Shown here: in pieces, positions 1 through 10,200 of the stretch
Layout of the letters: every line of letters begins with the position of its first letter
Position numbering within the stretch: position 1 is the first letter of the stretch
NCBI RefSeq assembly: GCF_025140835.1
Contig: NZ_CP081153.1
Span: forward strand, 248,001 to 312,000
Length of the DNA: 64,000 nucleotides
Direction: 5' to 3'
DNA from: Aliiroseovarius sp. M344
Lineage (GTDB): Bacteria; Pseudomonadota; Alphaproteobacteria; Rhodobacterales; Rhodobacteraceae
Position numbers and translations under genes: made by a program
The notes under the pieces: generated by a model
Told to the model about the DNA's origin: nothing
The model's input: the letters and a program-made list of their open reading frames with translations, nothing else
The model's database searches: none

Positions 1-416
1 CCTTTGGATACGCCTTGCACAGTTAAGGGGAACATCACATTTTGCAGAACACTCAGATGTGGCAACAGCGCAAAATGTTGAAACACCATTCCCATCTTGT
101 GACGGCGAAGCTGGATCAACTCAGCCTCGTTTGCTGCCAGCAGATCAACATCATCGAACAGCACTTGCCCGGCTGTGGGTTCAATCAGGCGTGACAGGCA
201 ACGCACCAGCGTCGATTTTCCTGATCCTGAAAGACCCATGATGATGAAAATTTCCCCCTCGGCGATCTCGATGCTTGCATCGCGGACCGCGCCGATCAGG
301 CCGGCACGTTTCAGATCCTCTTGGGTCGGTGCTGGATTTCGCTGCAGAAGCGCGTCAGCACCGGCGCCGTAAAGCTTCCAGACATTACGGCAGGCGAGTT
401 TGATCTTAGGGGGCAT
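1..416 (-). CDS. proV: Glycine betaine/proline-type ABC transporter ATP-binding protein (3' end outside window)
   Basis: ATPase subunit that would energise import of a compatible solute such as glycine betaine at the inner membrane. The N-terminal ~138 residues are present, beginning MPPKIKLACRNVWKLYG. A Walker A motif (GLSGSGKST) lies near residue 67, followed by the RCLSRLIEP stretch and a Q-loop (MVFQHFALLPH) characteristic of the ProV/OpuAA family; the long insertion between the first strand and Walker A is also typical of that family. It lies 76 bp downstream of the binding-protein gene on the same strand, so the two are probably cotranscribed. The rest of the gene, and presumably the permease, lie to the left. 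Substrate is inferred from family, not proven. Confidence 0.85.
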   Translation of the reverse strand, partial: MPPKIKLACRNVWKLYGAGADALLQRNPAPTQEDLKRAGLIGAVRDASIEIAEGEIFIIMGLSGSGKSTLVRCLSRLIEPTAGQVLFDDVDLLAANEAELIQLRRHKMGMVFQHFALLPHLSVLQNVMFPLTVQGVSK

Positions 417-492
417 CGTTGTGGTCCAAAGCTGACAGAAGCGGCGTACCGGCGCGGGCTGGTGTTAAAGCGCCCGCGCCAACCAGATTAAG

Positions 493-1437
493 TTACTCGG
501 CAATCCAAGCAGACCAACGATCCTTGTTCGCAGTCATCCAATCTGCCACGACGGTGTCAATTTCGACCCCATCCAGATCGGCTGTTCCAACCATCGCGCT
601 CATCTCTTCGTTGCTCAGTTTGTAGTCTGCAACGATGTCGTAAGCGCCTGGCCATTTCTCCTGCATGCCAGCCCAAGCGGCTTTCCAGATCGGACCGCGT
701 GGCTTGCCACAGTCGTAAGCCATATCGGGATTTACGCCGACGGAGGGGTCAGAGTAGCATTCCGGCGAGTATGCTGGGAACTCGACAAATTCGCCTTCAT
801 ATTTTGCGGTCGCCCAATGCGGGACATAGACCCACAGGACGATTGGGTCCTGCCGCTGATAGGCCGATTCCAACTCAGCGAATAGCGCGGCATCTGTCCC
901 GGCATGAACCACTTCGAACCCCATATCCAAAGCTTCGACGCGCTCGTCATCAAATCCGCCCCACGTTACAGGCCCGCCAACATAGCGGCCATTCGGTGCT
1001 GTTTCAGCGGTGGAAAACTCCTCGGCACAATCGCGTAGGGCTTCCCAATTGGGAAGGCCAGGGCAGCGCTCTTTCATGTACATCGGGTACCACCATTCCT
1101 CGATCGCCTGCAGGCCGGTTTCGCCCACATTCACAACATTGCCAGAGCCGGTCGCGTCATCCAGAGCTTCGCGCCCGGTGGTTTCCCAGATTTCCATGGC
1201 CAGATGCAGGTCGCCGGATTTCAGCCCCGCAAACTGGGCGATATAGTCCGCCTGCACGTATTCGACGTTATAGCCAGCTTCCTGCAAGATGCTGCCCATG
1301 ATCTTTGTGTTGATCAACTGGCCGGACCAATCATGCAGAGTCAGCTTGATCGGATCAGTCGATTCGACGGCGTAGGCCATCGTTGACGAGGCGGCAAGCG
1401 CAAGGACCATCGCGCTGGTTTTCAGGTGTTTAGACAT
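493..1437 (-). CDS. proX: Glycine betaine/proline-type ABC transporter substrate-binding protein
   Basis: Periplasmic binding protein (314 residues) of the OpuAC/ProX type. A signal peptide is clear (MSKHLKTSAMVLALAASSTMAYA, cleavage near residue 23). The mature part starts with the typical pattern of a strand, then LHDWSGQLINTKIMGSILQEAGY, and has many Trp residues of the kind that form the aromatic box for quaternary ammonium ligands. An in-frame ATG lies 15 bp upstream, but the chosen start has a purine-rich ribosome site (GGGGGGAA) at good distance and gives a standard signal peptide. Binding protein precedes the ATPase here, unlike the proVWX order of enterics. Ligand could be betaine, choline, proline betaine or a related methylamine. 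Confidence 0.85.
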   Translation of the reverse strand: MSKHLKTSAMVLALAASSTMAYAVESTDPIKLTLHDWSGQLINTKIMGSILQEAGYNVEYVQADYIAQFAGLKSGDLHLAMEIWETTGREALDDATGSGNVVNVGETGLQAIEEWWYPMYMKERCPGLPNWEALRDCAEEFSTAETAPNGRYVGGPVTWGGFDDERVEALDMGFEVVHAGTDAALFAELESAYQRQDPIVLWVYVPHWATAKYEGEFVEFPAYSPECYSDPSVGVNPDMAYDCGKPRGPIWKAAWAGMQEKWPGAYDIVADYKLSNEEMSAMVGTADLDGVEIDTVVADWMTANKDRWSAWIAE

Positions 1438-1649
1438 GTGAATTCCCCCCACATTTGGTTTTTTTTGGTAATTTCGTGTTTGTGACTAAAAATTTGCGGA
1501 ATAAATCGAAAATAGTCAATAAAAAACACATTAAGCCAAAGAATGGTGCCATGTTTCAGACTTACACCTAGCTGACGCTTCATTTCGTTGCATTATGTGG
1601 ATATGCTGGATAGGTGAGACACCAAATCTGTCAGTTCGAGTAGGCTTTT

Positions 1650-2423
1650 ATGAACCACATTACGACCAATCAGCGGGAAGAAGAGATTCTGCGGGAACTC
1701 AGTCGAATTGGCGGATCTTGTCGCATTAGTGTTCTGGCAAGAGAACTTGGTGTGACCAATGAAACCATCCGCAGAAACATCAGGAACCTGGAAGACAGGA
1801 ATATCGTGCGCAAGGTGCATGGCGGCGTTCATCTGATCGAAGACCTTAAAGAACCCACCTTTGAAAGCCGGCTGGAGAACAAAGCCGAATCCAAAGAAGA
1901 CCTTGCCCGCGCCGTTGCTGAGACCATCAACGATGGCGACTCGCTGTTTCTCGATATTGGTTCAACTACCGCCTATGTTGCGTTGGCGTTGAAAAACCAC
2001 AGCAACTTATTTGTCGTAACAAACTCTGCCTTCGTGGCCAGCACGCTTGCGACCCGCAATAATAACCGGGTCTTCATGGCTGGCGGCGAGCTGCGACCGC
2101 ATGATGGCGGCGCTTTTGGCGTGGAAGCGCATGACCTTGTCCGGCGTCTGAACGTTCGCTTTGCGATCTTGTCAGTTGGTGCCATCAATGCAGAATTCGG
2201 CCTGATGCTGCATGATCTGCAAGAGGCCAACCTTGCGCAGCTGGCGATGGACAATGCCCAAGTTTGCGTGGTGATCGCAGATAGCGAGAAGCTAGGCAAA
2301 CGCGCGCCCGTAGTCATGGAAAAGATGTCACAGATTGACCTGCTCTTTACCGACAAGACCCCAACGCAAGAGATTGCCCAGATGCTGGAAAAACACGAAA
2401 TCGAAGTAGTCGTAACCGCCTGA
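1650..2423 (+). CDS. DeoR-family transcriptional regulator
   Basis: Cytoplasmic repressor of 257 residues. Residues ~8-60 form the DeoR winged helix-turn-helix (REEEILRELSRIGG ... ARELGVTNETIRRNIRNLED) and the wing ends in KVHGG, as in GlpR/DeoR. Residues ~75-235 form the sugar-phosphate-isomerase-like sensor domain, with the conserved LDIGSTT phosphate-binding loop. DeoR regulators usually respond to phosphorylated sugars. It is divergent from the betaine-type binding protein, with 212 bp between starts, so it may regulate itself and that transporter; a sugar-phosphate sensor controlling an osmolyte importer would be unusual, so its real target may lie elsewhere. Confidence 0.88.
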   Translation: MNHITTNQREEEILRELSRIGGSCRISVLARELGVTNETIRRNIRNLEDRNIVRKVHGGVHLIEDLKEPTFESRLENKAESKEDLARAVAETINDGDSLFLDIGSTTAYVALALKNHSNLFVVTNSAFVASTLATRNNNRVFMAGGELRPHDGGAFGVEAHDLVRRLNVRFAILSVGAINAEFGLMLHDLQEANLAQLAMDNAQVCVVIADSEKLGKRAPVVMEKMSQIDLLFTDKTPTQEIAQMLEKHEIEVVVTA

Positions 2424-2444
2424 CTGCCTGACTGCCTGACTGAG
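2421..2444 (+). repeat. Triple 8-bp tandem repeat over the stop codon
   Basis: TGACTGCC occurs at 2421 and 2429 and is followed by TGACTGAG at 2437. The first copy supplies the TGA stop of the DeoR-type gene. Probably slippage; no function is evident. Confidence 0.7.
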
Positions 2445-2959
2445 GAGAGTCGGCGTCCTGGCGAATTAACTGTGTAGGTCGACGCTGGTTCTTTTGAACC
2501 GTTGCTATTTGCAGCCAGCGCGATGCACAGCGACTTCGGCGGTAAGCGCTTCATAGGCGTGATAATCAGCCGCCCCGATCCACCCGTCACTTTGGTTCGG
2601 AAACGCGAAGTGAAGATCTATGCTACCTGACGTCTTACAAAAGGAGGGAGCGTCACGAACATTTGGCTCTTTTGGCAGTCAAAACTTCAGGAGACAAGAA
2701 ATCACGTCATTCAGTTCTAACCTATACGTCATGCATTTCGGACCCTGCATGAAAATCGGACCTTCGCCCAAGCAGCAGCGAATAGTCTGATTTGAGTTCA
2801 TTCTGCAGAATACAGCACCGTACACGAACTACGGCAAACACCGCAGGAACCAGCCTTTGGCAGAGGGGTCGACATTGGACTGGCGCGGTGTGACGCGCCG
2901 AACAGGAAAAAATACTGAAACCTGCAACACAGCTTCAGGTTCCGTTTCGGGCCAACCAG
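2424..2959. other. Non-coding region, about 535 bp
   Basis: No open frame with coding character on either strand; the antisense frame at 1973-2590 mostly overlaps the DeoR gene and has no family resemblance. The stretch carries a GCAGCGAA motif at 2775-2782 that recurs in other non-coding stretches of this window. It lies between convergent genes and no clear terminator hairpin was found. Confidence 0.5.
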
Positions 2960-3409
2960 CTACAGCACATCTAACGACACTTTCACCCGGTCCATCACAA
3001 CGGCCGTTTTGAACCGGCTGATATTGCTTTCGTCAAAGAAATACTCCTGCGTGAACGCCTCGTATTCCTGAATGTCCTTCACGGTGAGGATCAGGAAAAA
3101 GTCACCTTCCCCGGTGGTGTAGTAACACTGCTGCACACAGGGCGCCTTGCGCATCTTGCGTTTGAACGCGTCCAGATGGGCACGATTCTCGCGTTCTAAA
3201 ATGACCTCGACGATGATCGTCATCTCGCGACCCAGCTTGCCGGGCGACAGTACCGCGATCTCTTTCTCGATTACGCCGCTTGCGCGCAACTTCTGCAGCC
3301 GTTTTTGCACGGCGGGCGGGGACAGTCCAACATCCTGACCGATCGCCTCGGCGGTCAGGCGCATGTTGGATTGCACAAGGTGCAGAATCTCAAGGTCTTT
3401 GGTGTCCAT
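2960..3409 (-). CDS. Lrp/AsnC-family transcriptional regulator
   Basis: Small regulator (149 residues) beginning MDTKDLEILHLVQSN. Residues ~1-60 are an AsnC-type helix-turn-helix (GLSPPAVQKRLQKLRASGVI) and residues ~65-145 are the ligand-sensing RAM domain with the characteristic YYTTGEGDFFLILTV strand and loop. A much longer in-frame extension to 3820 overlaps the divergent hydrolase gene and has no regulator features, so the start at the canonical N-terminus is used. It is divergent from the amidohydrolase/ammonia-lyase/racemase operon (120 bp apart) and most likely controls it in response to an amino acid. Confidence 0.88.
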   Translation of the reverse strand: MDTKDLEILHLVQSNMRLTAEAIGQDVGLSPPAVQKRLQKLRASGVIEKEIAVLSPGKLGREMTIIVEVILERENRAHLDAFKRKMRKAPCVQQCYYTTGEGDFFLILTVKDIQEYEAFTQEYFFDESNISRFKTAVVMDRVKVSLDVL

Positions 3410-3529
3410 CTTCCGAATCCAATCGTCGCTGTTAGGAATTGCGATGAATTTCATCGCCAACTGCAAAATTGATACCACAAACGGATCAATTTCTGGATAT
3501 TCTTGCGCAATAAGGACCACGAGGACCCC

Positions 3530-4669
3530 ATGAGCGATTTTGCCGCCCGACTGACCGCGTTGCGCCGGGAGTTTCACCAAAATCCCGAACTTGGCTTTGC
3601 GGAGACCCGCACCAAGGCCGAGGTGGCAAAGCGTTTGCACGAAATCGGTATCGAGGTGCATCAGGGCGCAGGCGTCGTCGGCGTTTTGCGCATGGGCCAG
3701 GGCAACCGCGCCATCGGCCTGCGCGCCGATATGGATGCACTGCCGATCGTTGAAACTTCGACACATGATTACCCTTCGAAGACGTTCGGCGCGATGCACG
3801 CCTGCGGCCATGACGGGCACATGACCATGCTGCTGGGCGCGGCCCTACGGTTGGCCACCGAAGGTGGATTTGACGGCAATGTGGTGTTCATCTTCCAACC
3901 GAACGAGGAACACGGGCTGGGTGCCAAGGCGATGATCGAAGAAGGCATGCTGGACGCCCACCCGATGGACGAGGTTTATGCCATTCACAACCTGCCCGGT
4001 GCGCCACTTGGGCAGGTATCCTCACGCACCGGTCAGATTTGCGCCAGCGAAAGCCTGTTTGAAATCACGATCACAGGTCAGGGCGGCCATGCCTCGATGC
4101 CGCAGGTTGGGGTTGATGCCATCACCGTCGGGGCCGAGATGGTCACCGCCCTGCAAACCATCGTGTCGCGCAAACTTGCCCCTGATGCAGGTGCCGTGGT
4201 GTCCGTCACCGAATTCATCACCGACGGTCAGCGTAACGTTTTGCCCGGTCAAGCGGTGCTGAAAGGTGACGTGCGCACCCGCCAACCCCAAGACCGCAAA
4301 ACCGTGGATCGTTACATGCGCCAGATTGTGGGCGGCATCGCGCAGGCACACGGCGTCGAGGTATCCGTCACCTTCAACACCGAGTTTGTAGAGGTGATCA
4401 ACGCCCCCCATCCGACCCAAGCCGTCTATCGCGCCGCCGACGCCGCCGGGCTGGATCTGATCCGCGAACGCCCACCGATGAGCTTTTCTGAAGATTTCGC
4501 CCATCTTTCAAACACCGTTCCCGGCTGTTTTCTGTTGATGGGAAATGGACAGGACGGGCCACATGGCCAGCCGCTCCATGCCTCTGACTATGATTTCAAC
4601 GATGATTTGCTGCCCATCGGCGCAAATTTCTGGGTCGAGCTTGTGCGCGACCGCTTGCCCGTTCGATAG
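3530..4669 (+). CDS. M20-family amidohydrolase (hippurate hydrolase/aminoacylase type)
   Basis: Metal-dependent hydrolase of 379 residues that removes an acyl or similar group from an amino acid nitrogen. Di-metal site residues are visible: Asp67/Asp69 region (RADMDALP), His90, Cys92 and His94 in HACGHDGH, Glu126-Glu127 in PNEEHG. The insert dimerisation domain begins near residue 175 (ITGQGGHAS). A GAGG ribosome site 6 bp before the chosen ATG favours this start over one 27 bp upstream. It is the first gene of a three-gene operon (22 bp before the next). An M20 enzyme beside a diaminopropionate ammonia-lyase is also the arrangement of E. coli ygeY-ygeX, so the substrate may be an N-acyl diamino acid; that is inference. 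Confidence 0.87.
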   Translation: MSDFAARLTALRREFHQNPELGFAETRTKAEVAKRLHEIGIEVHQGAGVVGVLRMGQGNRAIGLRADMDALPIVETSTHDYPSKTFGAMHACGHDGHMTMLLGAALRLATEGGFDGNVVFIFQPNEEHGLGAKAMIEEGMLDAHPMDEVYAIHNLPGAPLGQVSSRTGQICASESLFEITITGQGGHASMPQVGVDAITVGAEMVTALQTIVSRKLAPDAGAVVSVTEFITDGQRNVLPGQAVLKGDVRTRQPQDRKTVDRYMRQIVGGIAQAHGVEVSVTFNTEFVEVINAPHPTQAVYRAADAAGLDLIRERPPMSFSEDFAHLSNTVPGCFLLMGNGQDGPHGQPLHASDYDFNDDLLPIGANFWVELVRDRLPVR

Positions 4670-4691
4670 GGCCCGCTCGAAAGGACAGACC

Positions 4692-5885
4692 ATGACAGAC
4701 GCTTTTGCCACCGCCCACCTGAACCACATTGCTGTAACCCCGGCCAGCGGCGATGCCGCCCAGCGGGTGTTGTCGAAACTGGACTTCGCTGACAGTTGGG
4801 CCGAGATCACCCAATGGGAGGGGTATGAACCGACCCCGCTGGTGTCCCTGTCCGGTCTGGCCGCGCAAATCGGCGTCGCGCGCATCGACTATAAACACGA
4901 AGGACCGCGGTTCGGTCTGGGCAGTTTCAAAGCGCTTGGAGGTGCCTATGCCGCGATGCGTGTGTTGCAACGCGAGTTGGCCAACCAGCTGGGCCACGCG
5001 GTGACGCTCGAAGATATCCGCAAGGGTGTTTATGCGGAGGCCTGCCACCACATCACCCTCAGCTCAGCTACCGATGGCAATCATGGCCGGTCACTGGCCT
5101 GGGGCTGCCAGCGCGTCGGCGCGCCGTGCAAAATCTATATCCATGCCGAGGTCAGCGAAGGCCGCGCGCAGGCGATGCGCGATCTGGGCGCGGACGTTGT
5201 GCGGATCGACGGCGATTACGACGACTCGGTGAACCTTGCCAAATCTGAAGCCGCCGATAACGGCTGGTTCGTGGTGTCCGACACCTCATGGGAGGGTTAT
5301 TCCGAACCGCCCCGCGATGTGATGGCCGGATATGGTGTGATGACCCGCGAAGCCTGCGAGGCTCTGGACCAAGCACCCACTCATGTCTTCTTGCAAGGCG
5401 GCGTTGGCGGCTTGGCAGCCTCGGTCGCTGCATTTCTGCGTCAGTATTGGGGCGACAAGGCCCCGCGTGTTGTGATCGTTGAACCTGACCTGGCCGCCTG
5501 CCTGTTTGAAAGCGCCCGCAAAGGTGTGCCGACCGCGGTGCAAATCGACGAAGAAACCATCATGGCGGGCCTGTCCTGTGGCGAGCCGTCGGAAATGGCG
5601 TGGGAGATCTTGCGCGAAGAAGCCAGCGACTTCGTGACCATGCCTGACAGCATCGTCGCCCCCACCGTGCGCCTGCTCGCCAATGGGGAAAGCGGCGACG
5701 CAAAAGTGGACGCGGGCGAAAGCGCGGTGGCTGGCTTGGCCACGCTGATTGCCGCCATGCGTGACGTCCACATGGCCCGTGCCCTTGGGCTCGACAAATC
5801 GTCGCGTGTGTTGCTGATTGGGTCAGAAGGCGTCACCGACCCCGCGATATTCGAGGCGATCATGAGTGGGGCGGATCACATCTGA
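4692..5885 (+). CDS. dpaL: Diaminopropionate ammonia-lyase
   Basis: PLP enzyme of 397 residues, almost the same length as E. coli YgeX (398). It converts 2,3-diaminopropionate to pyruvate and two ammonia. The fold-type II signature is present: Lys80 in GLGSFKALGGAY is the expected Schiff-base lysine, Asp128 in SATDGNHGRSLAWG corresponds to the catalytic acid for the D-isomer, and GGVGGLA is the phosphate-binding loop. The start is fixed by AAAGGACAG just upstream; it lies 22 bp after the amidohydrolase. Expected to act in the cytosol on the product of the upstream hydrolase and/or of the downstream racemase-like enzyme. A threonine-dehydratase-like activity cannot be excluded, but the length and motifs fit DpaL best. 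Confidence 0.87.
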   Translation: MTDAFATAHLNHIAVTPASGDAAQRVLSKLDFADSWAEITQWEGYEPTPLVSLSGLAAQIGVARIDYKHEGPRFGLGSFKALGGAYAAMRVLQRELANQLGHAVTLEDIRKGVYAEACHHITLSSATDGNHGRSLAWGCQRVGAPCKIYIHAEVSEGRAQAMRDLGADVVRIDGDYDDSVNLAKSEAADNGWFVVSDTSWEGYSEPPRDVMAGYGVMTREACEALDQAPTHVFLQGGVGGLAASVAAFLRQYWGDKAPRVVIVEPDLAACLFESARKGVPTAVQIDEETIMAGLSCGEPSEMAWEILREEASDFVTMPDSIVAPTVRLLANGESGDAKVDAGESAVAGLATLIAAMRDVHMARALGLDKSSRVLLIGSEGVTDPAIFEAIMSGADHI

Positions 5886-5915
5886 ACCGCAAATGTGGAC
5901 CAAAGGACGAACGAA

Positions 5916-6671
5916 ATGAAACTGGACTTCGACACAGATGACGGCATCGGCACCCGCGCCAATCTGGGTGTGATCGTTTTGGAAACCGACGAAACGCTGG
6001 AAAGCGAGTTTCGCCGGATGACCGATCTGGACGGCGTCGCGCTTTATCACTCGCGTATCCCGATGGTACCCGAAGTCCGGCCCGAGACATTGGCGCGGAT
6101 GCTGGATGATATGCCTGCCTCTGCCCGTCTTTTACCACCGTCGCTTGATTTCGACGTGATCGGATATGGCTGCACCTCGGCCTCGACCGTGATCGGGTCG
6201 GAAAAAGTGGCTAAGGCGATCCAATCCGTCTGTCCTTCGGCGAAAGTGACCGACCCGCTGGCCGCCATCATCGCCGCCGGTCACCACCTTGGCGCAAAGC
6301 GGCTTGGGTTCATCACGCCCTATGTCGCGTCCGTATCCGAGCAGATGCGCGACAGGCTGGAGGAGGCCGGGTTCCAGATTGTCGGCTTCGGATCCTTCGA
6401 AGAAGGCCGCGATCCGGTGGTTGCGCGGATCTCTGAAGCCTCGATCATCAAAGCCGCTGACCGCGTGGCAGCGCAAGCCCCCTGCGATGCCATCGTCATC
6501 TCGTGCACCAACCTGCGCTGCCTTTCGATCATCCCCGAGATTGAATTGCGCACCGGCGTACCCATGCTGTCCAGCAATCAGACATTAGCTTGGCATATGC
6601 TGAAGCTGGCGGGCGTCGATAGCACGCGAAAGAATATGGGCCGGTTGTTTGAGGATTGTGGTCTTGGTTGA
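5916..6671 (+). CDS. Asp/Glu racemase superfamily protein (maleate isomerase/arylmalonate decarboxylase-like)
   Basis: 251 residues of the two-cysteine racemase/isomerase superfamily. The two catalytic cysteines are visible: Cys86 in VIGYGCTSAS and Cys197 in IVISCTNLR. The N-terminal phase (LGVIVLETDETLESEF) and HSRIPM segment are those of the maleate isomerase/EutA branch rather than classical glutamate racemase. Third gene of the operon, 30 bp after dpaL, with an AAAGGACG ribosome site; an ATG 21 bp upstream lacks one. EutA in ectoine catabolism is also paired with a PLP lyase (EutB) and an AsnC regulator, so this protein may isomerise a diamino acid for DpaL. Function is inferred. Confidence 0.85.
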   Translation: MKLDFDTDDGIGTRANLGVIVLETDETLESEFRRMTDLDGVALYHSRIPMVPEVRPETLARMLDDMPASARLLPPSLDFDVIGYGCTSASTVIGSEKVAKAIQSVCPSAKVTDPLAAIIAAGHHLGAKRLGFITPYVASVSEQMRDRLEEAGFQIVGFGSFEEGRDPVVARISEASIIKAADRVAAQAPCDAIVISCTNLRCLSIIPEIELRTGVPMLSSNQTLAWHMLKLAGVDSTRKNMGRLFEDCGLG

Positions 6672-7204
6672 TTTAATGGCCGCTTTGATACGATTCTCTC
6701 TCTTGTCTCAACGTTACCAAGAAGCTCTGTCCAAAGTGTTTCGTTGATCCACAATTTTACAGATCAAAGTGGCGATGAGAGACACTTGCGGCGGTCCAGA
6801 GATCAGCAGCGTTCAATTTCGCTTAGAGAAGATGTCACACCCGGTGGAGGGCTTTTGCGTGTGTTTGGCTGGCATGACAACGAAAGGGGCTTTTCACATC
6901 GGATATGGGATGCGTCGAAGATGGTTGCAAACGCGGTTCAAAGTCACAGAAAATCGGTGTTCTAAGCCGAAACTCGGCGTTGATTGACGTGTGGGCAATT
7001 GTCCACACCCAACTCTATTATGCAGAGAACGTGAACAATGGTTAATCTGTCTGTTGTCTAGGTAGAGCTTTCTTACTAACAATTCCTAAAGCAAGTAGTT
7101 TTTGGCGTGCAAAGGTGTGTTTTGTAGATGGCCGTCGCCACTACTACCCAGTTGGACCGAAGAGAAGCCAACAGAAAAACGCGCAGTTTCGAGGTTGTGA
7201 GCAG
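6672..7204. other. Non-coding region before the giant gene, about 530 bp
   Basis: No credible gene on either strand. It must contain the promoter of the giant repeat-protein operon; AT-rich sequence at 7010-7100 is the most likely place but no clear promoter consensus was recognised. Confidence 0.45.
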
Positions 7205-10200
7205 ATGAATGAGTCCCGTGATAGACAGACGAGTAATCGGCTTGGACCCGTCTTCCGTGCAGCCGCAGCGATAAAGACTGCCCTGCTTGCTATTTTCATG
7301 GTTGCGTCGTTTGCGGGTGAGGCTGATGCATCCGACTTCACCCTGACCTCTGTGCCCAACAATTTCACCGCGATCCTTGAAGACGGCAACGGCAACTCGA
7401 TTACGGTCACTGTTTCGCCGCAAAACACGTCTTGCGCCAGCATTAGCGGTGCTGGCCGCATAACGCTGTTTCCCAGTCAGAACCGCGCTGCCTGTAACCA
7501 ATCCTCGATTATGACCTATACGACCAATGGGTTCTTGCTGGATCGGGCTGTCTTCGAAGATATCGACGATATGGACGGCACTGCGCCAAGGGATTCCTTC
7601 GCGGCAAACGTGCCGGGCACATGGACGTCGCCTACCATTGAGATTTATCCGCTGGTCGGACCGCTCCCCCCCTGGCTGTCAGCCGCCAATGATCAGCGCG
7701 GCCGATTGATCGCCTCGGGCGCTGTCGGAAGCTTCTTGGCAAACGCGAGCGGCAATAACCCGACAAACGAGTCTGCGACTTTCACGTTGGATACGCCGAC
7801 CACATCTTTCTCGATCATCATGGATGATGTTGAAGGCTCACGGAATGCGCGTGTTCAGTTTTCACTCGCCTCCATCACCATCGATATTTCACCTGAGCTG
7901 ACGTTGCAAAAGGTCGTCGACAATTCGCTTGGCGGCGATGCGGGGCCGGGTGACTTTACCTTGTCCTATACAAATGGCGGCACGGCATCCGGCAGCGGTG
8001 TCACCGGGGCTGCGTCCGTCACCGACGTCACGGTGCCGGTTGGCACATACACGATTTCAGAGACGAACGACCCGGACTATGCCTTGACGGCTACCTGTTC
8101 GGGCGGGGCGGACAGCAATCCGCTGGATGGTCTGGCTTTGGGGGACGCTGAAGATGTGACCTGCGTTCTGACCAACACCTTTGTTCCCGCCCCCGCGCTG
8201 GAGGTGACCAAGACCGTCCCGGCGACCAATCTGTCAAACCCTCCATCGGTGGGCGACACGATTGCCTATCAGGTGGTGGTTGAGAATACCGGCAACGTGG
8301 ATATGTCCAGCGTGGCCCCGGTTGATACCGGCCCGACCTTTGACGGAAATGCCCATGCGGGTGCTGATCTAAGTTGGGTGACGGGCGACAGCACGACACT
8401 TGCGCCGGGTGATACGGCGACGTTCACCGCGACCTATACGTTGGCGGCGGCAGATGTCGCAGCACTGACCAGCGCGGCGGACCCAACCAACGCAATAGCC
8501 AACAGCGCGACCGCAACCGGCACGCCTGCGAACGGAACGCTGCCCCCCGTGACGCCCAGCACGGCCACGACCGGATACAGCGCCGCCCCGGGTTTGAGTG
8601 TTGCCAAGTCCGTGCCAGCCACCAACCTGTCGACACCGCCCACGGCGGGCGACACGATTAACTATCAGGTGGTGATTGAGAACACCGGCAACGTGGATAT
8701 TGCTGGCGTGGCCCCGGTTGATACCGGCCCGACCTTTGATGGAAGCGCCCATGCGGGTGCCGATCTAAGCTGGACGACCGGTGACAGCACGACGCTGGCC
8801 CCCGGCGCCTCGGCGACGTTCACGGCAACCTATACCTTGGTGGCGGCAGATGTGACGGCGCTGACAGGTGCGGCAGACCCGACCAACGCGATTGCCAACA
8901 GTGCAAGTGCAACCGGCACGCCGACCTCTGGCAGCTTGCCTCCGGTCACGCCGAGCACCGCGACGACGGGTTACACGGCCGCGCCCGGTATGAGCGTGGC
9001 GAAAAGCGTTGGGGCCAACAATCTGTCCACCCCACCCGTTGCGGGCGACACGATTGAATACGAGGTTGTCGTCACCAACACCGGCAACGTGAACATCGAC
9101 GGGGCAACGCCGGTGGACACCGGGCCGACCTTCGATGGTGATGCTCATGCCGGGGCAGATTTGTTCTGGTTTACGGTTGGCAGTACGACACTGGTGCCGG
9201 GCGAGGCCAAGACCTATTTCGCGACCTATACGCTTGTGGTCGCCGACGTCGCTGCGTTGACCAGTGCGGCAGACCCGACCAATGCGATTGCCAACAGCGC
9301 AACCGGCACCGGCACGCCGACCAGTGGCACCTTGCCGCCGGTGACGCCCAGCACGGCGACAACGGGCTATACAGCCGCGCCGGAACTGAGCGTTGCGAAG
9401 TCCGTGCCTGCGACCAACCTGTCGAACCCGCCCGCGATTGGGGATACGGTCGACTATCAGGTCGTTGTGACGAACAGCGGCAATGTGGACATCTCGGGCG
9501 TTGCCCCTGTGGATACCGGGCCGACCTTTGACGGTAACGCCCATGCCGGTGCTGATCTTGTCTGGACGACAAGCAACAGCACGACGCTAGCGCCCGCCGA
9601 CACGGCGACCTTCACCGCGACTTATACGCTGGTGGCGGCGGACGTAACTGCTTTGACCTCGGCCGCCGATACGGCGGCCGCGATAGCTAACAGTGCGACG
9701 GCGACCGGCTCGCCGACCTCTGGCAGCTTGCCTCCCGTGACGCCAAGCAGCGCGACCACGGGGTATACCGCAGCGCCCAGCATCAATGTTGAAAAGACAG
9801 CAGACACATCAGGGTTCAGCACGCCGGTCGCAGCGGGCGATCAGATCATCTTTACTATTCAGGTCGCCAACACCGGCAATACGGCGCTGACCAATGTGTC
9901 GCTGAATGACAGTCTGACCCGGCGCGACGGCGCGACGCTGACCTTGTCGGTTCCCGGCACGCCCAGCTCCGGCGATGGGGGCGTGACTGGCACGCTCGAT
10001 ATCGGCGAGACATGGGAATATCAGGCGACTTACACGCTTGTGCAGGATGACATTGACGCAGGTGGTGTGCAGAACACTGCAACCGGTAGCGCTGATGTGC
10101 CGGGCGGCGGAAACGTTTCGGATGTATCGGACGATGGCGATGATGGGGACGGCAACACCACCGACGACCCAACGCAGGTGAATATTGCCGCAACGCCCAC

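Noticed and set aside
1973..2590. 205-codon antisense frame over the DeoR gene
   Set aside because: Ser/Arg-rich shadow of the real gene; no domain.
3410..3820. N-terminal extension of the AsnC-type regulator
   Set aside because: In frame but overlaps the divergent hydrolase gene and its ribosome site; the regulator family begins at 3409.
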